This document shows, piece after piece, positions 17,101 through 26,097 of a stretch of 64,000 bases of DNA. A program made the translations under genes and the position numbers. The first letter of the stretch is position 1, and the number at the start of each line of letters is the position of its first letter. This stretch comes from Pontibacter sp. SGAir0037 (GTDB taxonomy: Bacteria; Bacteroidota; Bacteroidia; Cytophagales; Hymenobacteraceae), in NCBI RefSeq assembly GCF_005491705.1, contig NZ_CP028092.1:5146001-5210000 (forward strand). Reading direction: 5' to 3'. The notes beneath the pieces were generated by a model. The model was not told where the DNA came from and ran no database searches. It saw only the letters and a list, made by a program, of their open reading frames with translations.

Positions 17101-19533
17101 TTAATTTAGGGTTGCATTCTGGGCTATAGCTAAAAGCTCATCGCCTGCATCTATGTTATGGCGCAGCTTTTCCTCGAAATTTACAGCTATACGTAGTGCC
17201 TGTAGCCCCTGTACCCCCTGCATCTCTTCCAGTTGTAGCCTTTCTACTTCTGGTTTTATATATCCTTCGGCCTGTAAAAACTCAATGTAGCGCATATACT
17301 CCTGTGCTTCTTTTTCCTGGGTATATACAATTGCCACCTTTCCTGGCTGTGTCAGGCGTTCTTCTGAACCTAGAATAGTAGCCTTGTCGAGGCGCTTTTT
17401 AATGATTTCGTACCGGATGTTGTCTGCGCCATCCACATCGAATTTTTTTTCGTCTAACCTAAAGCGGATGGCAATCAGGTTGCTGTGCACTAAAATCAGC
17501 TGGGTAATTTCCAGTGGCAGCTTCAGGTTAACGCGAAGCTTCTGTATGCGCAGGGCAATTTCGCAGGTAAGCATAAGCTGCCACAGGCGCATGTTCTTCA
17601 GGTAGATCGGTTCAAACTCTTTGTTATTCAGAAGCGAGGATCCTATATAGATATTGTATTCGAGACCGTCGGTTCTGTATTTTTCGAAATAATGCGGAAA
17701 TATCTTTTGTACCTTGTCTTCTTCCTGCTCCAGAAAGCTGGATATAGTTTCGTTTATACGGTAGATGCTTTCTTCGTATGCACGCCTTCTAGTATAAACA
17801 CACTTGTGGGAGTTGTTTATTTCTTGCTGGTAAGCCCGTATGGGTGCCTCTGCTGCCGGGTTCTTCGATATAAAATGCCTGAACAGGGGCTCGACTTCGG
17901 TTCTAAGAAAGTCAATGATAGCCCCCTCGTCTCCTGATGTCAGTTCGTGCATGATGCTCTGAGAGAACTTGTCCAGCTTAAAAATGAGTTCGTCGAGGAT
18001 AGAAAGTGGCAGGTTGTCTTTGGCTGCCAGAACTACTTCTTTTGCTAAAACCAATTGCTCCAGCAAATCGCCTTGAATGGCCTTATTGCGCTCTGTGGCA
18101 GAACTCCTGATGTCAGAAACTCCATACAAAGGATATACATCGTTGAAGACAATGGGCTCTATTTCAGATTTTACATTTCGCTCCAGTTTCTCCAGCAGGT
18201 TAATAGCTGCCTGTGTAAAGCGCCACTCCACAATCGGGTGAATGGCCGTATACTTTTCTTTGATGATGCTCTGGATGCGGCTGCGCAATTCTTCCAGGCT
18301 TCGCTTCATGGCCAGGGCAAACAGCGGCAGGATTTCTTTTAGCCGTATTGTTGCCAGTGCATTCAGTTCACCTGGTATGGGTGTTGCCAGTTCCAGTATA
18401 CCCATAAAAGAACCTTCGTATTCCAGGGGAGCCACAATCAGATTTCTTACACCCGTCTCGAGCAACTGCTTTTCTATAACGGTCGGGTTCTGAAAAGTAG
18501 CCAGGTCTTCTACCACAATGGTATGGTTGTTTCTGAACACAGGTTCATAAATAGAACCGCGAAGATCTTCCAGTTTTATAGCACAGGTATTGGTAAGCAC
18601 GAGCCCGTGCCAGATTTTGCGTGCGAAGTTAGTGTCGAACTCATGCAGGGCAGGGCAGGAGGCCAGTCCGAGTCTTAGGTCAGGCAGTTGAAACAGCACC
18701 CTCAGTTTCTGTTGCAGGTTTTGATAGCCTTCATCAGAGCTTACAGAGTGCTTATCGAGCAGGTCGAAACGCAGCGAAGAAATAGTTTCTTCGTTGGTAA
18801 CATCGGTAAAGTCATAAATGGCAAAGCCTGTAAATTCAAAATCTTCTGGCGGAAGCTTCTCCATCCAAAGATCAAGGTCGTTATACCTGTTTATCAGGAA
18901 GTTTATTTCCTGAGGTGTAAGCGGCTTTAATTCTCCTTTTGCTTTAACCTCCATAAATTTCAGGTCTACTTTTAGCTTGTAATGGCGGTGCAGCCCTGTA
19001 AATTTGTCTTTTAAAGTAAAAATAAAAGGCTCATCTACGGTAAAGTTGGCATTGTAAAATTTTTCCAGTATCAGGGTATAAGCCGATAGGGTTTGTCTGA
19101 ACAGCAGGGTTTTAGCATCAAGATTAAGCTTTTCTGAGTAGTTGCTGCCGCCAAGAAGCCTGAGTTCCTCCAGTTTAGGGGTGGCGTAAAAGCTTTCAAA
19201 GTGAAAAGGCAGTACGGCCGCCATTAAATCATTTTCCCACAGCGCATTCGGAAAGATGTCTTCCATCAGAATATCTACTGTGTTAATATGCTTTTCAATA
19301 ACTGTAAAGTCTTCTATAGGTCCTGTTAATTCAGGTGTCTGGCGTAGCAGACTAGTCAGTTCTTTTACCCGTGCTACGTTGCAGTTAGGATCGGTATCTG
19401 CTTTATGTTCCCAGTAAGAGATAAGCGGCGACAGGCTAAGGGTGGTTTTAAAAGGCAGTTTACCCACACTCAGCTTCACATTATCCTGTGTAGTGAGAGA
19501 AACAATAGCTTCATGAAAGCTGCCTTTGCTCAT
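17101..19533 (-). CDS. Large cytoplasmic GAF-domain protein
   Basis: 810 residues, no signal peptide. A GAF domain is likely at about residues 255-415 (LEDLRGSIYEPVFRNNHTI ... LIVAPLEYEGSFMGILELA). The flanking regions are helical and unfamiliar. No kinase, cyclase or HTH domain follows. A signalling or scaffolding role through small-ligand binding is inferred. The start ATG at 19531-19533 is the first good one. It is divergent from the secreted protein gene at 19867. Confidence 0.88.
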   Translation of the reverse strand: MSKGSFHEAIVSLTTQDNVKLSVGKLPFKTTLSLSPLISYWEHKADTDPNCNVARVKELTSLLRQTPELTGPIEDFTVIEKHINTVDILMEDIFPNALWENDLMAAVLPFHFESFYATPKLEELRLLGGSNYSEKLNLDAKTLLFRQTLSAYTLILEKFYNANFTVDEPFIFTLKDKFTGLHRHYKLKVDLKFMEVKAKGELKPLTPQEINFLINRYNDLDLWMEKLPPEDFEFTGFAIYDFTDVTNEETISSLRFDLLDKHSVSSDEGYQNLQQKLRVLFQLPDLRLGLASCPALHEFDTNFARKIWHGLVLTNTCAIKLEDLRGSIYEPVFRNNHTIVVEDLATFQNPTVIEKQLLETGVRNLIVAPLEYEGSFMGILELATPIPGELNALATIRLKEILPLFALAMKRSLEELRSRIQSIIKEKYTAIHPIVEWRFTQAAINLLEKLERNVKSEIEPIVFNDVYPLYGVSDIRSSATERNKAIQGDLLEQLVLAKEVVLAAKDNLPLSILDELIFKLDKFSQSIMHELTSGDEGAIIDFLRTEVEPLFRHFISKNPAAEAPIRAYQQEINNSHKCVYTRRRAYEESIYRINETISSFLEQEEDKVQKIFPHYFEKYRTDGLEYNIYIGSSLLNNKEFEPIYLKNMRLWQLMLTCEIALRIQKLRVNLKLPLEITQLILVHSNLIAIRFRLDEKKFDVDGADNIRYEIIKKRLDKATILGSEERLTQPGKVAIVYTQEKEAQEYMRYIEFLQAEGYIKPEVERLQLEEMQGVQGLQALRIAVNFEEKLRHNIDAGDELLAIAQNATLN

Positions 19534-19866
19534 AAGTATAGAAGTTAAGTTGGAGATAAAACCAGTTGGTTATAATAGGGGTGCTGTTATGTATTCTTAG
19601 GAGCGTTTACGTAGTTTATAGAGATAAGTACTGTACTTAACAGAAACCTTATTGTCCTTTAAAAAGGAATTGTCAGAAACGCTTTAAATTTTGCTGCTAA
19701 AGGGATTTTAAGACAGATTAATTTATCTTTAAGTTTTATGAAACCTAATCTGACAGGTATACAGTATGCGGGCGGTACATAAAATATATGTCTGTTAAAT
19801 ATACCTTTGGCATAATATTTATGATGTTGTAACGTAGAGATTGTTGAATTTGAAATCAGTATAAGG
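19534..19866. other. Divergent intergenic region, 333 bp
   Basis: It holds a 15-bp palindrome (TAAGTAC-T-GTACTTA, 19625-19639) about 90 bases upstream of the GAF gene, and a -7-type box TACCTTTG (19802-19809) facing the plus-strand gene at 19867. No small gene is evident. Confidence 0.5.
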
Positions 19867-20493
19867 ATGAACAAACTAACAAAATGGATCATGGTGCTGT
19901 GCCTGGCAACAGTTTCGTTTGGAGTACAGGCACAATCGCAACTGGAACAGGATTTAGCCGATCTGCGATCCTGGTTAAATCGCAAAGCTAACCAGGGTGA
20001 CAGTTTAACGCGTGCCGAATGGCCTGCCATTAAGCGCGAGTACAACGTCAGGACAGAAAACCTGGACCGACGTGTAAATCAGTTTTCTGAAAAATCGAAA
20101 GAAGAATACAAGGAGCTGAAGGCGCAGTACCGGGCTTGGGAAGAAGAGCGGGAGGGCAGCTATGGGCAACCGCTGAACCGGGAGGAGGCAACAAAGTGGG
20201 AGCTTGAGCTGGCAGGAAGAACAGATCTGAAGCAGTTAAAAGCGAACCAGATGCGGGATGTGTGGGTAAAATTTATGGATGAAGTAAGGGCTAAACGTAC
20301 AAACTGGAGCCTGCGCGACTGGGACTATGCCGAACATGTTTACAGAGAATTAAGCGATCGAAAGCAGGAAGTGCTGGATAACATGTCTAGTGGTGATAAG
20401 ATAAAAGTGGCTGCCCTGCAAGTTGAGTTTAACACACTCCGCAAAAGCCGCGATGCCAAGGATAAGTTTCAGCAAATGCGCGAGAACAGGTAA
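19867..20493 (+). CDS. Secreted helical protein of unknown function
   Basis: 208 residues with a signal peptide (MNKLTKWIMVLCLATVSFG, cleavage near VQAQ). The mature part is almost entirely charged amphipathic helix (LEQDLADLRSWLNRKANQ, EEYKELKAQYRAWEEER). No family is recognised; it is probably a periplasmic helical-bundle protein. It is followed at once by the longest hairpin in the window. Confidence 0.85.
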   Translation: MNKLTKWIMVLCLATVSFGVQAQSQLEQDLADLRSWLNRKANQGDSLTRAEWPAIKREYNVRTENLDRRVNQFSEKSKEEYKELKAQYRAWEEEREGSYGQPLNREEATKWELELAGRTDLKQLKANQMRDVWVKFMDEVRAKRTNWSLRDWDYAEHVYRELSDRKQEVLDNMSSGDKIKVAALQVEFNTLRKSRDAKDKFQQMRENR

Positions 20494-20504
20494 TAATTGT
20501 TTAG

Positions 20505-20566
20505 TAAGGTATAAAAAACTTAGCCCCAGCTAAACTATTAGCTGGGGCTAAGTTTTTTATACCTTA
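20505..20566. terminator. 29-bp perfect bidirectional terminator hairpin
   Basis: Bases 20505-20533 are exactly complementary to 20538-20566 around a 4-base loop, with internal A- and T-runs that would serve termination in both directions. The stop codon of the small minus-strand gene (20564-20566) lies in the right arm. Confidence 0.9.
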
Positions 20567-20740
20567 AATAGCATTCTGGCCTTTTGTGCCTCCAGATTGC
20601 TCCGGGTTGCTGTTACGCCCCTGGTTTGGGCTTTTGTCTTTTTGTTGATCACTTAAGCTACGGTTCTGCCCGCTGTCATGCCTGTTTTCCGGCTGAGGAT
20701 TTCTTTGCTCGTTCCTGTCCTGGTTGTGTCCCTTCGTCAT
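20564..20740 (-). CDS. 58-residue hydrophilic, probably disordered protein
   Basis: A short open frame with ATG at 20738-20740 reads MTKGHNQDRNEQRNPQPENR and continues in the same style (Asn, Gln, Gly, Ser, Lys and Arg, almost no hydrophobic residues) to a stop inside the terminator hairpin. Composition is like small stress- or desiccation-type disordered proteins. Function is not known. The coding case rests on composition and on the tight fit between the terminator and the next promoter. Confidence 0.6.
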   Translation of the reverse strand: MTKGHNQDRNEQRNPQPENRHDSGQNRSLSDQQKDKSPNQGRNSNPEQSGGTKGQNAI

Positions 20741-20868
20741 AGCTTTCTTATTTTAATTAGTACATGTTTTAGGTTTACGGTAAACAAGAAGGGGCGTTAA
20801 TAAGCGGGTGTGGATAAGTGGTGGGTAAATGGATGACGAGTGTCAGTTTTCATCAATTAAAAAAGACT

Positions 20869-20876
20869 TACTTTTG
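20869..20876 (+). promoter_or_regulatory. -7 box of the deoxynucleoside kinase gene
   Basis: TACTTTTG matches TANNTTTG, 26 bases before the ATG at 20903. Confidence 0.45.
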
Positions 20877-20902
20877 TAGCGAATTACCAAATACTCTTTA
20901 CA

Positions 20903-21517
20903 ATGCATATTGCAATCGTTGGCAACATTGGGGCTGGCAAAACCACACTTGCGTCTAAGCTGGCGCAACACTTTAAATGGGATTTATACCTGGAGGCTGT
21001 TGATAATAACCCTTACCTGAAGGATTTTTATGAGGATATGGAGCGCTGGGCTTTTCACCTGCAGGTTTTCTTTCTGAACAGCCGATTTTCGCAGGTAAGG
21101 CAGATACAAAGCAATAACCGCAGTGTAATACAGGACCGCACCATTTATGAAGATGCTCATATATTTGCGAAAAACCTGCATCAGTCAGGTCTGATGAGCA
21201 CCCGCGATTATGAGAATTACTTCGATCTGTTTCAGTCGATGATCAGTATGGTAAAGGCTCCTGACCTGATGATTTACCTGAAGGCGGATCTCCCTAAGCT
21301 GATCGGGCAGATTGAAAAGCGCAACCGTGATTATGAGAGCAGCATCAGTATAAACTACCTGCGCAACCTGAACGAGCATTACAACAGTTGGATGGGAAGT
21401 TACGACCAGGGCAAGAAGCTGGTAATTGATGTAAACAACATGGATTTTGTAGCCAATCCGGAAGATTTAGGCTCTATAATCGAAAAGATACAGGGCGAGC
21501 TTTTTGGCTTATTTTAG
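20903..21517 (+). CDS. Deoxynucleoside kinase
   Basis: 204 residues. Walker A GNIGAGKTT is at residues 7-15; LYLEAVDNNPYLKDFYED carries the catalytic Glu; VIQDRTIYEDAHIFA is the DRS-like motif; and RGRDYES-type KRNRDYESSI is the lid. It phosphorylates deoxynucleosides (probably deoxyadenosine and deoxyguanosine) in dNTP salvage. It is monocistronic, ending in a terminator. Confidence 0.93.
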   Translation: MHIAIVGNIGAGKTTLASKLAQHFKWDLYLEAVDNNPYLKDFYEDMERWAFHLQVFFLNSRFSQVRQIQSNNRSVIQDRTIYEDAHIFAKNLHQSGLMSTRDYENYFDLFQSMISMVKAPDLMIYLKADLPKLIGQIEKRNRDYESSISINYLRNLNEHYNSWMGSYDQGKKLVIDVNNMDFVANPEDLGSIIEKIQGELFGLF

Positions 21518-21541
21518 CCTTTTACCTGCTTCATTTATTAG

Positions 21542-21581
21542 CCGCTGCCACACACCTGCAAAGGTTTGGCAGCGGTTTTTT
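21542..21581 (+). terminator. Intrinsic terminator
   Basis: Nine-base stem (21542-21550 with 21567-21575) followed by six T, after the kinase gene. Confidence 0.8.
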
Positions 21582-21694
21582 GTTATAGCGCTTTTAATGA
21601 ATGAATCCTATTCTAAGCATCAAAGGAAGCCAGTCCACCAGAAATTGTTAAATTTGTGTTATTATAACAATTTTCGCCTTTGCGATTAAATTTT

Positions 21695-23143
21695 ATGCGT
21701 CACTTTGCCTTAACCTTATTTTTGCTCTTTGCTATGAGTGTGCCTGCCTGGGCCCAGCAGATCAGCATTGTGTTAGGAAAAAGTTCGTTGCCGATCAATC
21801 AATACTATAAAATATCGGTGCGCCTCCAGGATCAGCAGCTTAAGGAGTATAGTCCTTTCCCTGAGATTGAGGGGTTTAAGAAAAGCAATAAATACTCTGA
21901 AACGCAAACTATTATTACAGGCGGAAAAACCACAACCATTCTTACTGTTACGCAGAACTATGCCGCATTAGATGAAGGGACTTTTGAGTTGAAGCCTTTC
22001 AGTATGAAAGTAAACGGGCAAACAGTACAATCGCAGGGAGCTGATATTAAAATACTACCGATGACAAACGGTGGTACTCCAGGTGCCGATACACCAGATC
22101 TGATAGCGCAGCAGGAGGAAAGTGAACTGGCAAAAGGGCCTATGGAGTTTGTGGATGAAGACGACAATGCTTTTCTGACTTTATCAACTTCTAAAAATGA
22201 GGTGTTTGTGGGAGAAGGTGTGGGTATCGCACTTTACTTTTACCTGGCAAACGAGGATCAGCGTCTGCTGGATTTTTATGATTTTCAGAATCAGATAGCA
22301 GGTATCATCAGGCAGCTGAAACAGCAGAATGTATGGGAAGAAGCGTTCGAAATGCCCGAAATAATACCTGAAAATGTTACCATCGAGCAGAAGCCTTACC
22401 TGCGATTTAAGCTGTATGAGTCGGTGCTGTATCCGATTAACACCGAGGATATCAGGTTTCCGCAGCTATCGCTTCGCATGATCAAGTATAAGGTAGCAAA
22501 GAATCCGAACCTCCTGACCGAGGACAGGCAGGAGGGGTTTAAAACATTCTATGCGCGAGAGCGGGTGATAAAGGTAAAAGAACTGCCGCCTCATCCGCTT
22601 CGGGATATAGTACCAGTTGGGAGTTACACGCTAAAGGAAAGTCTTCCGAAGAAGAGGGTGAAGGTAAATAGAAGCTTTACTTATCTTTTCCAGATCGAAG
22701 GAGAGGGGAATCTTTCGGCTATTATGTATCCTAACCCAACACCACCGCCTATGCTGGAGCTCTACCCACCCGATTTGCGGCAGGATGTCACAAGGCGTTC
22801 CGGGCATGTAAGAGGCGCAAAAAGCTTTGTTTATACGGCCCTGGCCAGAGAACCAGGTGAGTATAACCTGAATGAGGTGTTGGAGTGGGTTTACTTCGAC
22901 CCCGAGCGGGCCACCTACGACACATTGCGGGCCACCGGAATAATTACAGTAACCGGCGAAAGCGATACAGATGCATTGATTTTATCAAGAGACTTAGGCT
23001 CTTTTTATAATATTATCGAAAACGAAGATGCTTCTTTGGTAAGTTTGCATACTTTCGATGAAATTAGGCGATATACCAATATTATCTTGGCTATATTGCT
23101 GGCTGTTTCTACTGTTGTGTTTATCAGAAATAAAAAAGCATGA
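21695..23143 (+). CDS. BatD-family exported protein
   Basis: About 482 residues from ATG 21695; a TTG at 21680 is in frame but lacks support. A signal peptide (ends PAWAQ) is followed by immunoglobulin-like BatD domains (SIVLGKSSLPINQYYKISVR and later VNRSFTYLFQIEGEGNLSA) and a single C-terminal membrane helix (IILAILLAVSTVVFI). BatD belongs to the Bacteroides aerotolerance system, usually with BatA, B, C and E, which are absent here. Its stop overlaps the aroC start (ATGA). Confidence 0.9.
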   Translation: MRHFALTLFLLFAMSVPAWAQQISIVLGKSSLPINQYYKISVRLQDQQLKEYSPFPEIEGFKKSNKYSETQTIITGGKTTTILTVTQNYAALDEGTFELKPFSMKVNGQTVQSQGADIKILPMTNGGTPGADTPDLIAQQEESELAKGPMEFVDEDDNAFLTLSTSKNEVFVGEGVGIALYFYLANEDQRLLDFYDFQNQIAGIIRQLKQQNVWEEAFEMPEIIPENVTIEQKPYLRFKLYESVLYPINTEDIRFPQLSLRMIKYKVAKNPNLLTEDRQEGFKTFYARERVIKVKELPPHPLRDIVPVGSYTLKESLPKKRVKVNRSFTYLFQIEGEGNLSAIMYPNPTPPPMLELYPPDLRQDVTRRSGHVRGAKSFVYTALAREPGEYNLNEVLEWVYFDPERATYDTLRATGIITVTGESDTDALILSRDLGSFYNIIENEDASLVSLHTFDEIRRYTNIILAILLAVSTVVFIRNKKA

Positions 23144-24222
23144 GCAATTCATACGGAAAAATATTCCGCATTACTTCTTTTGGCGAATCCCATGGGGCAG
23201 CTGTAGGCGTGATCATAGATGGTTGTCCGGCAGGTCTGGAAATTACTACTGAAGAGATTCAGCATGCCCTGGACCGCCGCAGGCCAGGACAATCTAAGAT
23301 TACCACACCCCGAAAAGAAGAAGATAAAGTAACGATACTTTCAGGCATTTTTGAAGGGAAAACATTAGGGACTCCTATTGCCATGGTGGTGAACAACAAA
23401 GACCAGGCAAGTAAAGATTATAACCATATAGAGCAGGCTTTCAGGCCTTCTCATGCAGATTTTACCTATACTGCCAAATACGGGCATCGTGACCACAGAG
23501 GCGGAGGACGTAGTTCTGCCCGTGAAACGGTAGCCCGTGTGGCTGCGGGAGCCCTGGCTGCTAAACTTCTGGAGCAGCAGGGGATCAGCATCAGGGCTTA
23601 TGTATCACAGGTAGGAAACATTAAACTGCAGAAGCCTTATACAGAACTAGACCTGAGCCAGATAGACTCGAATATCATTCGTTGCCCCGATGGCCAGACT
23701 GCTTCCCGTATGATCGGGCTGGTGGAGGAAGTGCGCGATAGTTTGGATACTATCGGAGGGGTTGTAAGCTGTGTGATACAGGGTGTTCCCGTAGGCTTAG
23801 GCGAACCTGTTTTTGACAAGATGCATGCCGAGCTCGGTAAAGCTATGTTAAGTATTAATGCGGTGAAAGGTTTTGAGTATGGCAGTGGCTTTGAGGGTGT
23901 GCGAATGCGCGGATCGGCTCATAACGATCAGTTTTATACGGATGAAGCAGGCACTGTTCGTACGCGTACGAACCATTCGGGAGGCATACAAGGTGGCATT
24001 TCCAATGGTCAGGATATTTACTTTAATGTAGCCTTTAAACCTGTAGCCACTATTCTGCAGCCACAGCAGACGATAAATGCTTCCGGCGAAGATATTACTT
24101 TACAAGGCAAAGGCCGTCACGATCCCTGTGTATTGCCACGCGCTGTACCTATCGTAGATGCTATGGCGGCATTGGTACTGGCGGATTTCCTGTTAAGGCA
24201 GCAGGCCAATAAAGTACAGTAA
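23140..24222 (+). CDS. aroC: Chorismate synthase
   Basis: 360 residues with the full set of signatures: SFGESHGAAVGVIIDGCPAG, RRRPGQSKITTPRKEED and GRSSARETVARVAAGA. It converts EPSP to chorismate with reduced FMN, the last step of the shikimate pathway. It is translationally coupled to BatD by a 4-base overlap, which is functionally unrelated and probably a local operon accident. Confidence 0.98.
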   Translation: MSNSYGKIFRITSFGESHGAAVGVIIDGCPAGLEITTEEIQHALDRRRPGQSKITTPRKEEDKVTILSGIFEGKTLGTPIAMVVNNKDQASKDYNHIEQAFRPSHADFTYTAKYGHRDHRGGGRSSARETVARVAAGALAAKLLEQQGISIRAYVSQVGNIKLQKPYTELDLSQIDSNIIRCPDGQTASRMIGLVEEVRDSLDTIGGVVSCVIQGVPVGLGEPVFDKMHAELGKAMLSINAVKGFEYGSGFEGVRMRGSAHNDQFYTDEAGTVRTRTNHSGGIQGGISNGQDIYFNVAFKPVATILQPQQTINASGEDITLQGKGRHDPCVLPRAVPIVDAMAALVLADFLLRQQANKVQ

Positions 24223-24258
24223 AAGCATAAAGGATTTCCACCGGAGCCTGTCTCCCTT

Positions 24259-24308
24259 ATACAAAAAGAAGCCCCTGCAATTAAATTTGCAGGGGCTTCT
24301 TTTTGTAT
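24259..24308 (+). terminator. 22-bp terminator hairpin after aroC
   Basis: Bases 24259-24280 pair with 24287-24308 around six bases, followed by T-rich sequence. Confidence 0.85.
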
Positions 24309-24338
24309 TGTATAAGCTTTTTACTGATATCGTATCTG

Positions 24339-24385
24339 AATGTCGTACGTGTATCCTAGTACTACCAGCATACACGTACGACATT
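24339..24385. repeat. 16-bp inverted repeat with 15-base loop
   Basis: Bases 24339-24354 and 24370-24385 are exact reverse complements containing CGTACG. It sits between the aroC terminator and the stop of the antiporter gene and has no T-run. It may be the antiporter's 3' end structure or a protein-binding palindrome. Confidence 0.55.
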
Positions 24386-24389
24386 TGAG

Positions 24390-25784
24390 TTAAAATAATC
24401 TCAGATGCACCACCAGGAACCATACCATTACCAGGATTGGCAGCAGGAATGGTATAGAGTAACGCAGAATATAAGCGAAGAAAGATGGCATTTTAATACC
24501 TGCACTTTCAGCAATGGCCTTCACCATAAAGTTAGGTCCGTTACCAATATAAGTAAAGGCGCCAAACAGTACGGCAGCCAGAGAAATGGCTTCCAGCTGA
24601 ACCAGGGTGTCTAACCCTGCCACGGAGGTGCCTTCTGCAAAATGCCTTACATCTACCACACTGTTCTGAGATAATTCAAACTTGGCCATACCCAACGACA
24701 GGAAGTTGGCATAAGTAGGGGCATTATCCAGGAAGCCTGATAAAGAACCAGTAGCCCAGTACAGGAAGTTTGGTGTTATGTATTGGGCATAAGCCGGAGA
24801 AGAAGCGATTTCAGCTGATAACTGTAAAGCAGGCATCATGGTAAAGAATATCCCAAAGAAGAGGAAAACCACTTCCAGAATCGGGTGAAAATTAAAGTGA
24901 TTACCTGCCAAAGCTGTTTTGCTCGAAAAGCGGAAACAGAAGAAAGCAGCTGTGAGTTGTATTACTTCACGCAGATAAGAAAACTTATTGCCATCGTAGA
25001 AGATATGCGGCAGGCCATCAATTACATTCGGGTCCAGGAAAATAGCGGCAATAATAACTGCCAGCCAGAACAAGTTACGCTTGCCTGTAAAGTGGAATTC
25101 TGTTTTAGCATCGTTCTTTTCCACTACTTCAGGGCGTGGAGTAAAAGCAGTTTCTTTGTTTCGGCTGTCTACCAGGAAGAATAACAGGCAAAGCAGGCCG
25201 ATGGATAGTATCCAGGGAATGAAAAGGTGTTGTAAAGTCCAGAAGAAGGGCACCCCTTTTAAGAAGCCTATGAACAGTGGCGGGTCACCCAGAGGAGTTA
25301 AAAGCCCACCGGCATTACTTACAATAAAAATGAAGAAGATGATCTGGTAGGGCTTAATACGATGGTTGTTTAGTCGTATAAATGGCCGGATCAGCAAAAG
25401 AGAGGCACCTGTAGTACCAATCAGGTTGGCCAGCACGGCACCTACAGCCACTAAAGCCACATTCATCAGCGGCGTGGCTCTGGCATTTACGTTTAAGTAA
25501 ATACCACCTGCTGCTATGTAAAGCGAACTCAGCAAAACAGCAAAGGAAGCATACTCAAAGAAGGTGTGAATTGGCATATGCACATCGTGCAGGATAAACA
25601 GGTAGTACGCCAATACGGTTAGCCCAAGTGTGATAGCTACTTTTTTGTAGTTGTGCTCCCAGAAATGACCGAATAAAACCGGGCCACTGGCAATCATCCC
25701 GATCAGGATAAGAAATGGTATAATCAGAAAGCCAGGTACAGCTGGATGCTGGGCTTGCGCCAACATAATGTAGTTGTAAAGCAT
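24390..25784 (-). CDS. NhaD/ArsB-type sodium:proton antiporter
   Basis: 464 residues with about 12 hydrophobic segments. Internal ATG (Met7) is an alternative start. Phrases such as ATPLMNVALVAVGAVLANLIGTTGASLLLIRP-region and SNAGGLLTPLGDPPLFIGFL match the ion-transporter superfamily members NhaD and ArsB, whose conserved GGxxTPxGDPP loop is here. It probably exchanges Na+ for H+ across the inner membrane. No regulator is adjacent. Confidence 0.88.
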   Translation of the reverse strand: MLYNYIMLAQAQHPAVPGFLIIPFLILIGMIASGPVLFGHFWEHNYKKVAITLGLTVLAYYLFILHDVHMPIHTFFEYASFAVLLSSLYIAAGGIYLNVNARATPLMNVALVAVGAVLANLIGTTGASLLLIRPFIRLNNHRIKPYQIIFFIFIVSNAGGLLTPLGDPPLFIGFLKGVPFFWTLQHLFIPWILSIGLLCLLFFLVDSRNKETAFTPRPEVVEKNDAKTEFHFTGKRNLFWLAVIIAAIFLDPNVIDGLPHIFYDGNKFSYLREVIQLTAAFFCFRFSSKTALAGNHFNFHPILEVVFLFFGIFFTMMPALQLSAEIASSPAYAQYITPNFLYWATGSLSGFLDNAPTYANFLSLGMAKFELSQNSVVDVRHFAEGTSVAGLDTLVQLEAISLAAVLFGAFTYIGNGPNFMVKAIAESAGIKMPSFFAYILRYSIPFLLPILVMVWFLVVHLRLF

Positions 25785-26097
25785 GTTAAACGTGCGGTGT
25801 TAGTCAGTACAAAAATTTAACTGCAGCGCAAAGTTACATTTTCTGGCCTAAAAAGCTACTATAAGTTCTGTATATACAGCTTAGTACAGGTGAATTGCAA
25901 ATGGCTACGTATTTACCATATGGTGGGACAGCTGTAGAAAAACATTTTACCCTTTGATTTAAAACAACTTGAATTGATTCCGGTACTTATTTGTTAGAGT
26001 ACTGTAGGTGCATGCGTTACAACATGTCAGAATAATTGCCTAATTTTGTAGACTTTAAGACATAGTCATAAGTTTTAATTTTAAACGAGATATCGTC
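25785..26097. other. Intergenic region, 313 bp
   Basis: It lies between divergent antiporter and Nfu genes. TAATTTTG (26041-26048) matches TANNTTTG and is a likely -7 box for the Nfu gene, 50 bases before its ATG. Nothing else stands out. Confidence 0.5.

Noticed and set aside
19659..20045. Minus-strand 128-residue frame
   Set aside because: Its first part is antisense to the signal-peptide gene at 19867; no coding features.
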